Notes: generated by a model from the sequence alone, not told the origin. 64,000 nucleotides of DNA from an uncultured Tenacibaculum sp. (GCF_947494125.1 NZ_CANLTU010000006.1:124001-188000); one strand, 5' to 3'. Shown: positions 44,360-53,732, counted from the first letter of the stretch. Translations and numbers: made by a program.

Positions 44360-45427
44360 TTATAAGGTGTTTACATTGTTTAAATCTTCAAAAGCTTTTT
44401 TAAGACGCGCTTTAAAAGTTTGTTCACCTTCTCGTAACCATTTACGTGGGTCGTAATATTTTTTGTTTGGTAAGTCAGCTCCTTCTGGATTTCCAATTTG
44501 ACTTGCTAAATAGTCTTTTTTATCTAAGATATAATCACGAATACCTTCTGTAAATGCATATTGTAAATCTGTATCGATGTTCATTTTTATAACTCCGTAT
44601 CCAATAGATTCTCTAATTTCCTCTAAAGTAGAACCTGAACCTCCATGAAATACAAAATCAATTGTATTATGTGGTACGTTGTATTTTTCTGAGATATATT
44701 CTTGTGAGTTTTTTAAAATTTTTGGGGTTAATTTTACATTTCCAGGTTTGTAAACTCCATGAACATTACCAAAAGCTGCTGCAATTGTAAATTGATCACT
44801 GACTTTCAATAATTCTTCATATGCATAAGCTACTTCTTCTGGTTGTGTGTATAATTTAGAAACATCTACATCTGAATTATCTACACCATCTTCTTCACCT
44901 CCGGTAATACCTAATTCAATTTCTAATGTCATTCCCATTTTACTCATACGAGCAAGGTATTCTTTGCAAATTTCAATATTTTCTTCTAGTGGTTCCTCAC
45001 TTAAATCAATCATATGAGAACTATAAAGAGATTTTCCTGTTTCTTTATAAAATTGCTCACTAGCATCTAATAAACCATCAATCCAAGGTAATAACTTTTT
45101 TGCAGCATGATCTGTATGTAAAATAACCGGAATTCCGTAAGCTTCCGCTAGTAAGTGGATATGTTTGGCTCCAGCTACTGCTCCAGCTATTGCAGCTTTT
45201 TGGTTTTCGTTAGAAAGTCCTTTTCCTGCATTGAATTGAGCTCCTCCGTTTGAAAACTGAATGATTACTGGCGAATTTAGTTCTTTTGCTGTTTCTAATA
45301 CTGCATTAATAGTATTTGAACCTACTACATTTACAGCTGGTAAAGCAAATCCTTTTTCTTTTGCTAATTGAAATATTGCTTGAACTTCTTTTCCTGTAGC
45401 AACACCTGGTTTTATATTATGAGACAT
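44360..45427 (-). CDS. fbaA: Fructose-bisphosphate aldolase, class II
   Basis: The zinc-dependent glycolytic/gluconeogenic aldolase, 355 residues, the usual class IIA length. The zinc-site region VILHTDHAAKKLLPW (about 105-120), HGGSGSTLEEI and NIDTDLQYAF are visible. It ends at a good terminator. Upstream lie a -7 element (45460-45467) and a 14-base palindrome (45500-45513), suggesting control by a sugar-responsive regulator. Confidence 0.96.
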   Translation of the reverse strand: MSHNIKPGVATGKEVQAIFQLAKEKGFALPAVNVVGSNTINAVLETAKELNSPVIIQFSNGGAQFNAGKGLSNENQKAAIAGAVAGAKHIHLLAEAYGIPVILHTDHAAKKLLPWIDGLLDASEQFYKETGKSLYSSHMIDLSEEPLEENIEICKEYLARMSKMGMTLEIELGITGGEEDGVDNSDVDVSKLYTQPEEVAYAYEELLKVSDQFTIAAAFGNVHGVYKPGNVKLTPKILKNSQEYISEKYNVPHNTIDFVFHGGSGSTLEEIRESIGYGVIKMNIDTDLQYAFTEGIRDYILDKKDYLASQIGNPEGADLPNKKYYDPRKWLREGEQTFKARLKKAFEDLNNVNTL

Positions 45428-45459
45428 TAAAATTGATTTTTAGTTGTATTATAATGCAT

Positions 45460-45467
45460 CAAAAATA
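45460..45467 (-). promoter_or_regulatory. Promoter -7 element of fbaA
   Basis: The minus strand reads TATTTTTG, matching TAnnTTTG, 33 bases before the fbaA ATG. Confidence 0.45.
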
Positions 45468-45499
45468 AGAAAATTTAAACTTATCTTACTTAAAAATAA

Positions 45500-45513
45500 C
45501 GATAACGTTATCG
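45500..45513. promoter_or_regulatory. LacI-type palindromic operator candidate upstream of fbaA
   Basis: CGATAACGTTATCG is a perfect 14-base palindrome with the central CG typical of LacI/GalR-family operators. It lies about 46-59 bases upstream of the predicted fbaA transcription start and just after the tamL stop. It has no T-run, so it is not a terminator. No LacI-family gene is in the window. Confidence 0.5.
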
Positions 45514-45524
45514 CTATAAATAGG

Positions 45525-47978
45525 CTAAAATGGATAGTTAATTCCAATATTTAACACCGAACTTGAAAAATTCATGTTCTTAAACCATCTATTTCCTGTT
45601 AAATAAGGTTCATGTACTTTAAAACCTAAATCTAACCGAGCAATTAAAAATTTAAAATCATACCTCATACCAAATCCAGTACCGACAGCCATATCTCCTA
45701 AAGATTTTATGTTGTTGAATTTTGCATCAGTATCTGTAAATTCTGATTTAGTAATATCCCAAATATTTCCTGCATCAACAAATAATGCTCCTTTTAAGGC
45801 CCCTAATACATCAAATCTATATTCAAAACTTGTTAGGAATTTTAAACTTCCAATATTGTATTCTAAGCCTGTTGATCGTGTTCCTGGACCTAGATTATAT
45901 GTTTTCCAAGCTCTAATATCATTTGAGCCTCCAGCAAAATAACTTCTAGAAAAAGGAATATTTGATTTGTCGTAGGTTACTATAGCTCCTAAAAAAGTTC
46001 TATGTGCTAGTACTGTATTATTACCTAAGTTCCAATATTTTTTATATTCAATATCTGCTTTGAAGTATTGTGCTATTGGGATTTTGAACACAGTAGTTTT
46101 TCCATTATCATTCTTTTGCTTGGATAAAAGGCCCATGACATTACCTGAATTAGCTATACGTACCTTAAAGAACGAGAAGCTTTGATCTTTTGCATTTTTC
46201 TGGTTATTATAGGTGAAATTATATGCTATTTCTGGAATTAAAAAATCAGAAGTAATTATTCTATATCTATCAATTATATTTAAAAGAATTTTTAAATCAT
46301 CTGGGTTGTTTTGAAAGTATGCCGTGTTGCTTGCTATTTGTGAAGCATAATTTCCAATTTGATTAAAATTACCAGGAATGTTGTCAGGGACTGTTAAACC
46401 AGGATTAGAAACTTGGCCTATGGTTATTAATTTAAAATATTCTGAAGAATAAACATTAAAATAATTATTAACATTTAAATTCCTTATGTATTGAGCATTT
46501 AATAATTCTAATTGAATTGATTTTCTTTTGTTATAATTCCATTTATAATCAATTCCAACGGTTATATTTTGTTTGTCTAGTCCAATATTTTTTTGAATTC
46601 CTACCCCTGTAAAAAACTTTGTTCTAGGAAACATTCTTTTTGGAACAAATTTGTGTAAGCCAAAAGGAGCCATAAAACGAGGAACCTCCATTGAAATATC
46701 CCCTCCAACTTCCCAACCGGGACCATTGTTAGAATTGAAATAAGATCCAAAAGTTGAAAATTTAAAAACTTCAGCACCTTTAAAAGTATTTCTATTTGTT
46801 AAAGAGAATTTTAATGAAATATCAAAATTACGAATATTTGACCTAGATAATTCTGTATCAAAACCTAAAGTGTATTTTTCTATAGGTGTTAAAAATATTG
46901 AAGCTTCTAATTCTTCGTTATTAAGTTCATTATACCTAATAGATGTAGATTTGAAGTTTTTTAAACTTTTTAAATGTGCACGTGTTAAGTCTTTTAATGA
47001 GTCGCTGTAAATTGAATTAGGCTTAATAAAAATTGATTGTGATAAATATTTAGGATTGTATTTTAGTTTTTTGTTAGCATAAAAATTAATCCCATTAAAA
47101 GATGTAGAGTCTTGATGTGGTTGATTTCTTTTATTATATGTATAGTCTGTATATACATTGACTTTTTTCACTTTTTGAATTTTAAAAGGAATAACTCTAT
47201 CAGAAATATTAATTTCTACATTTGTTTTTTTGTAATTCTCTAAGGTATCAATATCAAATAAAATATAGTTTTCATTAAAATGATATATTCCTTTGTTTCT
47301 GAACAGTTTTACCAATCGGTTTGCTTCCGTTATAAAATTTTCAACTTTGTATTGTTTGCTAGATTTTAAAAAACTGTTTTCTTTAGATTCTTTATATAAA
47401 GAGTCTAGAACTGCTGAGGATATCTTTGTGCTAATAGAGTCTAAAAAAGATGGTTTTCCTCTTAAAATATTATAAGTTATGGTTCCTTTTTTATTACTAA
47501 TAATATCTTTTTTTGAAGTTACCTTAGATCTAAAGTATCCTTCATTTTGAAAATAAGCATTTAAATTAGCTACTGTTCTTCTTGTCTTTTTATCGTTAAT
47601 AATAATTGGAGCTTGCCCACTTTTTAAAAACCAATTATTAAATCCAATAAAGGTTTTTGCCACAGCAATACTTTGTTTTTCCGAAAAATTCTTTTTAAAG
47701 AAATTGTATGTTTTAGGGTTTTTCTTTGCCCATTCACTTGGAGTTTTTGAACCTTCTGGATTCCCTAGGTTATAAAAATATAGAGAAAGAGGCATACCTA
47801 AAGCTTTAGCGTTAGGTCGTTGTCTTAGTAACTCAGTAATGTTTTCACTAGAGTTTTTAGTACTGTCTACATAAACAATGTTTTTAGTCAGTAATAACTC
47901 GTTTTCTTTAACATATTTTATCGTACTACACGAACTGAATAAGACAACTAATAAAAAGAAGAAAGAAAGTTTTTTCAT
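45525..47978 (-). CDS. tamL: TamL-type lipoprotein, BamA/TamA-like outer membrane protein
   Basis: A protein of about 817 residues with a lipoprotein signal (VLFSSC, Cys about 17), POTRA-like domains in the first half, and a 16-strand Omp85 barrel ending GINYPF. The barrel contains SYFAGGSNDIRAWKTYNLGPG, the Omp85 lid-lock region (given here in part: GGSNDIRAW). An Omp85 barrel with a lipid anchor is the TamL form known in Bacteroidota, partner of TamB. No tamB is nearby. ATG at 47978 is chosen; the ORF extends to a TTG in the -7 element at 48006-48013. Confidence 0.88.
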   Translation of the reverse strand: MKKLSFFFLLVVLFSSCSTIKYVKENELLLTKNIVYVDSTKNSSENITELLRQRPNAKALGMPLSLYFYNLGNPEGSKTPSEWAKKNPKTYNFFKKNFSEKQSIAVAKTFIGFNNWFLKSGQAPIIINDKKTRRTVANLNAYFQNEGYFRSKVTSKKDIISNKKGTITYNILRGKPSFLDSISTKISSAVLDSLYKESKENSFLKSSKQYKVENFITEANRLVKLFRNKGIYHFNENYILFDIDTLENYKKTNVEINISDRVIPFKIQKVKKVNVYTDYTYNKRNQPHQDSTSFNGINFYANKKLKYNPKYLSQSIFIKPNSIYSDSLKDLTRAHLKSLKNFKSTSIRYNELNNEELEASIFLTPIEKYTLGFDTELSRSNIRNFDISLKFSLTNRNTFKGAEVFKFSTFGSYFNSNNGPGWEVGGDISMEVPRFMAPFGLHKFVPKRMFPRTKFFTGVGIQKNIGLDKQNITVGIDYKWNYNKRKSIQLELLNAQYIRNLNVNNYFNVYSSEYFKLITIGQVSNPGLTVPDNIPGNFNQIGNYASQIASNTAYFQNNPDDLKILLNIIDRYRIITSDFLIPEIAYNFTYNNQKNAKDQSFSFFKVRIANSGNVMGLLSKQKNDNGKTTVFKIPIAQYFKADIEYKKYWNLGNNTVLAHRTFLGAIVTYDKSNIPFSRSYFAGGSNDIRAWKTYNLGPGTRSTGLEYNIGSLKFLTSFEYRFDVLGALKGALFVDAGNIWDITKSEFTDTDAKFNNIKSLGDMAVGTGFGMRYDFKFLIARLDLGFKVHEPYLTGNRWFKNMNFSSSVLNIGINYPF

Positions 47979-48005
47979 TAACTTTACGCCTCGTATTTTT
48001 AATAT

Positions 48006-48013
48006 CAAAAATA
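48006..48013 (-). promoter_or_regulatory. Promoter -7 element of tamL
   Basis: The minus strand reads TATTTTTG, matching TAnnTTTG, 28 bases before the tamL ATG. Confidence 0.45.
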
Positions 48014-48051
48014 CTATTTTTTAGTGGTTTAAAAGTGTTAAAAAAGATTTA

Positions 48052-48789
48052 ATGAGTTTATCTAAAAACAACCTGAAATTAATAACTAGTTTACAGCAAA
48101 AAAAGTATAGACAGAAACAAAAATTATTTGTTGCTGAAGGAATAAAAGTTGTAAAAGAACTATTAAATTCTTCATTAGAAATAAGTCAAATATATACTAC
48201 TGATGATTCTTTAGAATTTATTAATGGAATTGATTTTACAAAAATTTCTGAAAACGAGTTAAAAAAAATAAGCACTTTAAAAAAGCCTAATAAAGTTTTA
48301 GGTTTGTTTAAAATTCCAGAAAAGAGTGAAGAAATAATTAATAGTAATTTTATTCTTGTTTTAGATGAAGTTAATGACCCTGGGAATTTAGGAACTATTA
48401 TTCGTTTATGCGATTGGTTTGGTGTAACAGAGTTAGTTTGCTCAAAAAATACTGTTGATTGTTATAATCAAAAAGTAGTACAATCTACCATGGGGTCCTT
48501 AACTAGAGTTACTATTTCTTATGTTGATTTACCAAGCTTTTTATTATCTACAACTTTACCTGTTTATACTGCAGATATGAATGGTGATAATGTATATACA
48601 TCAAAATTACCTCAAAAAGCGATATTGGTAATGGGAAATGAAGCTAATGGAATTTCAGAAGAAATTTCAGAAATTGTAAAGCACAAATTAACCATCCCAC
48701 GATTTGGAGATATTCAGCAAACCGAAAGTTTAAATGTAGCTACTGCTACAGCTATTTTGTTAAGTGAATTTAAAAGAGTAATGATTTAA
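48052..48789 (+). CDS. TrmH/SpoU-family RNA 2'-O-methyltransferase
   Basis: A 245-residue SAM-dependent RNA ribose methyltransferase. It has an N-terminal L30e-like substrate domain (QKKYRQKQKLFVAEGIK) and a knotted SPOUT domain: DEVNDPGNLGTIIR (motif 1), MGNEANGIS (motif 2) and ESLNVATATAILLSEF (motif 3). The target (rRNA or tRNA) cannot be read from sequence. It is divergent from tamL, and its stop overlaps the convergent kinase gene by 4 bases. Confidence 0.9.
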   Translation: MSLSKNNLKLITSLQQKKYRQKQKLFVAEGIKVVKELLNSSLEISQIYTTDDSLEFINGIDFTKISENELKKISTLKKPNKVLGLFKIPEKSEEIINSNFILVLDEVNDPGNLGTIIRLCDWFGVTELVCSKNTVDCYNQKVVQSTMGSLTRVTISYVDLPSFLLSTTLPVYTADMNGDNVYTSKLPQKAILVMGNEANGISEEISEIVKHKLTIPRFGDIQQTESLNVATATAILLSEFKRVMI

Positions 48790-49400
48790 AATAAACCATT
48801 TATTTGAGCATCTATTCTGTCGATAATATACCCTAAGTCTTCTTGATTAGCAACAAAATCTAAATTATCAACATCAATAATTAATAATTTCCCTTTGTTG
48901 TATTTACTAATCCAAGCTTCATAACGCTCGTTAAGCCTGCTTAAATAATCAATACTAATAGAATTTTCATATTCTCTACCTCTTTTGTGTATTTGGCCTA
49001 CTAATGTAGAAATATCTGCACGAAGGTATATTAGTAAATCTGGAGGAGTAACTAAGTTTTCCATTAACTCGAATAGAGAACTATAATTACTATAATCCCT
49101 ATTAGTCATTAATCCCATAGCATGTAAGTTGGGAGCGAAAATATGTGCATCCTCATAAATAGTTCTGTCTTGAATTATTTTCTTTCCAGATTTTCTTAAT
49201 TCTAAAACTTGTCGAAAACGGCTGTTTAAAAAATAAACTTGTAGGTTAAATGACCAACGTTCCATTTCTCCATAAAAATCATCTAAATAAGGATTCTCAT
49301 CTACAGCCTCAAAATGAGGATCCCAATTATAATGTTTTGCTAATAGTTTGGTTAATGTGGTTTTACCTGCGCCAATATTCCCGGCAATTGCTACATGCAT
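48786..49400 (-). CDS. Deoxynucleoside kinase
   Basis: A 204-residue single-domain kinase: P-loop IAGNIGAGKTTLTK at the N terminus, FLNSRFRQVLEL, the ERS-like catalytic DRTIYEDAHIF and the lid HKRGREYENSI. It salvages deoxynucleosides (probably purine, from similarity to Bacteroidota/mycoplasma deoxyadenosine kinases, recalled). It is a paralogue of the C-terminal half of the FolK fusion at 39117-40247. Confidence 0.9.
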   Translation of the reverse strand: MHVAIAGNIGAGKTTLTKLLAKHYNWDPHFEAVDENPYLDDFYGEMERWSFNLQVYFLNSRFRQVLELRKSGKKIIQDRTIYEDAHIFAPNLHAMGLMTNRDYSNYSSLFELMENLVTPPDLLIYLRADISTLVGQIHKRGREYENSISIDYLSRLNERYEAWISKYNKGKLLIIDVDNLDFVANQEDLGYIIDRIDAQINGLF

Positions 49401-49455
49401 AGTTTTTGAATTTCAAGACGGTAAAATTACATAAAAAAAGGGATTTCAAAAGTTT

Positions 49456-50136
49456 TTAGCACATCAATTTATAACCAAAACCACGAATGTTTATAATTTG
49501 AATTGATTCATCTTTTTTTAACTTTTTTCGTAATTTTGAAATAAACACATCCATACTTCTAGCATTAAAAAAATCATCATCTCCCCATAATTTTTTTAAA
49601 ATAAAAGTTCTATCTAGAATTTCGTTTTTCTTTTGGGATAAATGATACAGTAATTCTGATTCTTTATGTGTTAATAATTCTGAATGATTTTGATGGGTTA
49701 ACGTTTGTTTTGTGTGATTAAAAATAAACTTACCAATACTAATTCTTGAAGTATCTGTCTTTAAATTTATTCTATTTAATAAAGCATGAATCCTAACGAT
49801 TAACTCCTCCATAGAAAAAGGTTTCTTTAAATAATCATTACCACCATGTTGAAAGCCTTCTAAAACGTCTTTAGTTTGTGATTTTGCTGTTAAAAAAATA
49901 ATAGGAACAGAATTATTTTCTTCTCTAATTTCTTTAGCTAGTGTAAACCCATCTTTTTTAGGCATCATTACATCTAAGACCAAAATTTCTGGGTGCTCCT
50001 TTATAAATATATTGTGAGCTTCTTCTCCATTTTCAGCATGAAAAACTTCAAAGTTTCTTGTTTCTAAGCTTTCTTTTATAATTTGACCTAAACTAGGCTC
50101 GTCTTCTGCAAGTAGTAATTTTATTTTTTTAGTCAT
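49456..50136 (-). CDS. OmpR-family response regulator
   Basis: A 226-residue regulator with a receiver domain (phosphoacceptor Asp in ILVLDVMMPKKDG, about 54; the Lys in LKKPFSMEEL) and a C-terminal winged helix ending IINIRGFGYKLMC. It overlaps the sensor-kinase stop region by 8 bases, so the pair is cotranslated. Tandem 10-base repeats upstream of the kinase gene are its likely target. It probably controls the GLPGLI/beta-barrel genes on the other strand and its own operon. Confidence 0.94.
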   Translation of the reverse strand: MTKKIKLLLAEDEPSLGQIIKESLETRNFEVFHAENGEEAHNIFIKEHPEILVLDVMMPKKDGFTLAKEIREENNSVPIIFLTAKSQTKDVLEGFQHGGNDYLKKPFSMEELIVRIHALLNRINLKTDTSRISIGKFIFNHTKQTLTHQNHSELLTHKESELLYHLSQKKNEILDRTFILKKLWGDDDFFNARSMDVFISKLRKKLKKDESIQIINIRGFGYKLMC

Positions 50137-51676
50137 TTGGCAAAGAAATTTTAAAAACAGTTTGTTTAAAATTGGTTATTAATGATATTAAACCATTATG
50201 TTTTTCAATAATTTTTTTCGAATAATATAAACCAATTCCAAACCCTTTTACATCATGAGTATTTCCTTTTGGAACTCTGTAAAATTTTTCAAATATTTTT
50301 TCTTGTTGATTCTTTTCAATACCTAAACCATTATCTGCTATTGATATTTCTAAATTATTGAGAAGAGAGTTAATATTAATTTCAATTTTGTTTCCGCCAT
50401 ATTTAATTGCGTTATCGATTAGATTTGAAATTGCATTTTCAAAATGAAAAGAGTCTATTTCTCTTTCTAAATTTGAAACATTACTAGAAAAATAAATATT
50501 TTTTTTAGGAGCAATTAACTGATGTTTTCTAGTGATTTTTTCAACCAAATCAACAATGTTAATCACTTCCTTTTTAAGAAGTAGTTTCTCACTATCTAAA
50601 GTGGCTGTTTCTAAAAGTTTTTCAACCATTTGATGTAATTTTTTCAATTGGATAGAAGAAATAGATAAGTATTTTTTAGTCTTTTCTTTATCATCAATAA
50701 TATTAAAATTATTTATAGCTTCAATAGCAGTAGAAACAGTTGTAATTGGTGTTTTAAATTCGTGAGTAATATTACTAATCAAATCATTTTTAATTTCTGC
50801 TAATTCTTTTTGCTGTTTAATTATTTTTAATAAATAGATTAAACTAGAAATAACAGCTAAAGATAAAAGTAGGGATAATAAAATACCTGTAAAGCTTCTT
50901 TTTAAAGCTTCATAAGTCGGGTTGCTATAGTTTAATAGAAATTTCTCACTTGGTTTAAAGTATGTAGATTTAGCTTCAGCTTTTAAAAATGATTTTTGTT
51001 TGTTGTTACTGTTGTCAAAGAGTAACGAATCGTTTTTAAAATGTTTAAAAGAATATCGAGAAGTAATTCCTTTGTTTTTTAACTCTTTAGTAAAGATAGA
51101 ATCAATTTGGTTATAATTTATTGAATCATTTTGTAATGAAATCCAAATAGTATTTAAACTTCTTATTAGCTTTAAACTGTCTTTAGCTTTTCTTCCTTTA
51201 AAAAAGTTTATTTTAGGAGAGTCACTAAGCCTTTTTACATGAATTCCTTTTTTACCGTCTTTTGAAAATTGAGTTATTGTTTTAGAAAATGATCTTTTCT
51301 TTTGGCTTGAATCTTTGTAACTCAATTTTATTTTTTTATTTGCATTATTAAAAAGAGAGTCAACTAAAATAGTTTGCTCTTTTTTAGATTTTACATGATC
51401 TATATCTAGAGAAAGAGAAGTAATTTGAAAACTTACCGTATCCTTTTTATTATCTAGTTCAGTAGCACTTTCTTCTACAATCGCAAAAAAGTTTTGTTTA
51501 GATAAATCTGCATAATAGACTTCAATAGAATTATCTAAACTAATTTGAATTTCGTTTAAAACACGTTGCTTGTTTTGTTCATAGTTCTTATAATTCCAAT
51601 AAAACTGAACCATTATAGTGGTTAGTATTGTAATGATTATTAAATATAAAATCCAATGCTTTTTTGGGTTGTTCAT
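50129..51676 (-). CDS. Sensor histidine kinase
   Basis: A 515-residue membrane kinase. TM1 is at about 8-26 and TM2 at about 262-285, with a roughly 235-residue periplasmic sensor region rich in Lys/Ser that I cannot assign. The kinase core has the H-box NITHEFKTPITT, N-box NAISNLIDNAIKYGG, G1 ADNGLGI and G2 KGFGIGLYYSKK. No HAMP domain is obvious. The first ATG lies almost at the predicted transcription start, implying a very short or absent leader. Confidence 0.93.
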   Translation of the reverse strand: MNNPKKHWILYLIIITILTTIMVQFYWNYKNYEQNKQRVLNEIQISLDNSIEVYYADLSKQNFFAIVEESATELDNKKDTVSFQITSLSLDIDHVKSKKEQTILVDSLFNNANKKIKLSYKDSSQKKRSFSKTITQFSKDGKKGIHVKRLSDSPKINFFKGRKAKDSLKLIRSLNTIWISLQNDSINYNQIDSIFTKELKNKGITSRYSFKHFKNDSLLFDNSNNKQKSFLKAEAKSTYFKPSEKFLLNYSNPTYEALKRSFTGILLSLLLSLAVISSLIYLLKIIKQQKELAEIKNDLISNITHEFKTPITTVSTAIEAINNFNIIDDKEKTKKYLSISSIQLKKLHQMVEKLLETATLDSEKLLLKKEVINIVDLVEKITRKHQLIAPKKNIYFSSNVSNLEREIDSFHFENAISNLIDNAIKYGGNKIEININSLLNNLEISIADNGLGIEKNQQEKIFEKFYRVPKGNTHDVKGFGIGLYYSKKIIEKHNGLISLITNFKQTVFKISLPND

Positions 51677-51680
51677 ATTT

Positions 51681-51712
51681 CAAATATAAGGTGTTAAAGT
51701 TTATAAAAACAA
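51681..51712 (-). promoter_or_regulatory. Promoter of the histidine kinase operon
   Basis: On the minus strand TTG (51712-51710), a 21-base spacer and TATATTTG (51688-51681) fit the Bacteroidota consensus. The kinase ATG begins at 51676, so the transcript would be nearly leaderless. Confidence 0.55.
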
Positions 51713-51716
51713 TCGC

Positions 51717-51743
51717 TTAACACTCGTTAACACTCGTTAACTC
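51717..51743. promoter_or_regulatory. Tandem 10-base repeats, response-regulator site candidate
   Basis: TTAACACTCG occurs at 51717-51726 and 51727-51736, followed by TTAACTC (51737-51743). A 10-base period puts each copy on the same helix face, as in OmpR/PhoB-type sites. The array lies just upstream of the minus-strand -33 element and at about -35 to -60 from a near-consensus plus-strand -7 (CATATTTG, 51764-51771). It could control both directions. Confidence 0.6.
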
Positions 51744-51921
51744 AAAAGGTGTGTTTAAGTATACATATTTGTAAAGTAAAAAACTGTTACAGTATTATTA
51801 CTTTGTTTACGTACAAGAAGACATTTGAGATGTAATAAAAGGAGAATTATCTGACTTAGAGGGACTATTGATGTAACAAAAAAGATGATTAAAACAATTG
51901 AAAACTTATAAAATAAATAAA

Positions 51922-52755
51922 ATGATACGATTAACATTATTACTATTATTAATAACAACTTCTGTTATTGGGCAGAATTTTAAAGGGAAAGCAACATATA
52001 AATCATACAGAAAAGTAGATATTGAAATAGGTGAATCGCATGGAGGAAATTCGAAAATACAAAAACAGTTACAAGAACAACTAAAAAAGCAGTTTCAACA
52101 AACATATACTTTAAATTTCAATAAATCAGAATCTGTATACACACAAAATAAAAAATTATCTACTCCTCAGGCAATTGGAGGTAATGAAGTTAGAATAGTA
52201 TCGATTGGAGGAGGTGGAGGAAGCGATATTTTATATAAGAATATTGCAGACAAGAGATATGTTAATAAAACTGAAATAAGTGGAAAGCGTTTTTTAATTA
52301 AAGATAAATTAGAAGATTATGGTTGGGAAATGACCAGTGAAACTAAAAACATTGGAAATTATACTTGTTATAAAGCGGTAAGAAAAAGGGAGGAAACAAG
52401 AACGTCTTTTACAATGACGGATGGGAAAAGAGAAGAGAAAAAAGATAAAATTACTGTTGAAACAGTAGCTTGGTATACACTTCAAATACCATTAAGTAAT
52501 GGTCCAGGGGAGTTTTGGGGATTGCCAGGTTTAATTTTAGAAATTCAAGATGGAAAATTAACAATAGCATGTACCGAAATTGTTATGAACTCGTCGGATA
52601 AAATTGAAATAAAAGAACCTACAAAAGGGAAAAAAGTTACTCAAGAAAAATTTGATAAAATTATGGATGAGCACTCAAAAGATATGATGGAGCGTTTTAA
52701 AAATAAAAGAAAGAGTAAAGATGGCAATTCTTTTAGTATAGAAATTCAAGGATAA
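51922..52755 (+). CDS. GLPGLI-family exported protein (first copy)
   Basis: A protein of about 277 residues with a signal peptide (ending SVIGQ). The family-defining GLPGLILEIQDGKL lies near residue 208, after AWYTLQIPLSNGPGEFWG. A glycine-rich patch (SIGGGGGSD) sits near 95. The family (PF09697 type) is widespread in Bacteroidota without known function. ATG at 51922 starts the signal peptide; an in-frame ATG at 51898 is possible. The leader is about 145 bases. It is divergent from the kinase operon. Confidence 0.85.
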   Translation: MIRLTLLLLLITTSVIGQNFKGKATYKSYRKVDIEIGESHGGNSKIQKQLQEQLKKQFQQTYTLNFNKSESVYTQNKKLSTPQAIGGNEVRIVSIGGGGGSDILYKNIADKRYVNKTEISGKRFLIKDKLEDYGWEMTSETKNIGNYTCYKAVRKREETRTSFTMTDGKREEKKDKITVETVAWYTLQIPLSNGPGEFWGLPGLILEIQDGKLTIACTEIVMNSSDKIEIKEPTKGKKVTQEKFDKIMDEHSKDMMERFKNKRKSKDGNSFSIEIQG

Positions 52756-52808
52756 TTTTAATTATTAAAAGTAAATAGGACTTAAACCTTTTGCATTTTT
52801 GTTAGTCT

Positions 52809-52828
52809 AACTTTAGTTAACTAAAGTT
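52809..52828. promoter_or_regulatory. 20-base perfect palindrome upstream of second GLPGLI gene
   Basis: AACTTTAGTT is followed directly by its complement AACTAAAGTT. It lies 28 bases before the ATG at 52856 and has no clean T-run, so an operator or leader hairpin is more likely than a terminator. Confidence 0.45.
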
Positions 52829-52855
52829 TTAATAATGAAATTAAAAGTCAAAATA

Positions 52856-53710
52856 ATGAAGTGTTTCTTGTCATACCTATTTTTATTTATTTCGATAACA
52901 GTATTTTCTCAAACAAATTTTCAAGGAAAAGCAGTGTATAAATCTAAAACTACTGTAGATTCTAATTTTGGAGGAAGAGAAATGTCTGAAGAGCGAAAGA
53001 AACAGATATTAAAAAGGATGAAGAGTATGTTAGAAAAAACATATGTATTGAGTTTCACTAAAAATGAATCTGTTTATAAAGAAGAAGAAAAGTTAGAAAC
53101 TCCAGGTATAGGAAGAGGGTTTCGGTTTGGAGGTATGATGAGTGGGGGAGTTACATATAAAAACATAAAAGAGAATAAGATAGTAGAATCTAAAGAGTCT
53201 TTTGGAAAAAAGTTTTTAATTAATAATTCTTCAGAAAAATTAGAATGGATGTTAGGAGATGAAACTAAACAAATAGGGAATTATACCTGTTTTAAGGCTA
53301 CTCTTGTAAAAAAAACAGATGGACTAGATTGGCGTAATATGAGAAGAAGACCAAAAAGAAAAGCAAATGATACTTTAAAGACAAAAAAAGTAACAGATAA
53401 AGTTGAATTGCCTAAAGAGATAAAAGTAACAGCTTGGTATACACCTCAAATTCCAGTAAGTAATGGCCCTGGTAATTATGGCGGTTTGCCTGGTTTGATT
53501 TTAGAAATTAATGAAGGACGTACAACTATTCTTTGCGCTGAAATTACAATGAATCCATCGGAGAAAATAGAATTAAAGGAACCAAAAAAAGGGAAGAAAG
53601 TATCAAAAAAAGAATACGCAGAAATAATGAAGAAGAAGATGGAGGATATGAGAGAAATGTTTAGAAATAGACGAGGAAACCGAGGAGGAAGAGGAAGGGG
53701 CTTTCATTAA
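52856..53710 (+). CDS. GLPGLI-family exported protein (second copy)
   Basis: A protein of about 284 residues paralogous to the preceding one: signal peptide ending TVFSQ, shared NFQGKA(V/T)YKS start, TPQIPVSNGPGNYGG and GLPGLILEINEG. It differs by an inserted basic stretch (MRRRPKRKAND) and a C-terminal tail rich in Arg and Gly (RNRRGNRGGRGRGFH). The tail suggests binding to something acidic such as polysaccharide or nucleic acid; this is inference. It is followed 22 bases later by the beta-barrel gene. Confidence 0.85.
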   Translation: MKCFLSYLFLFISITVFSQTNFQGKAVYKSKTTVDSNFGGREMSEERKKQILKRMKSMLEKTYVLSFTKNESVYKEEEKLETPGIGRGFRFGGMMSGGVTYKNIKENKIVESKESFGKKFLINNSSEKLEWMLGDETKQIGNYTCFKATLVKKTDGLDWRNMRRRPKRKANDTLKTKKVTDKVELPKEIKVTAWYTPQIPVSNGPGNYGGLPGLILEINEGRTTILCAEITMNPSEKIELKEPKKGKKVSKKEYAEIMKKKMEDMREMFRNRRGNRGGRGRGFH

Positions 53711-53732
53711 ATAAAACTAATAAATTCACACA

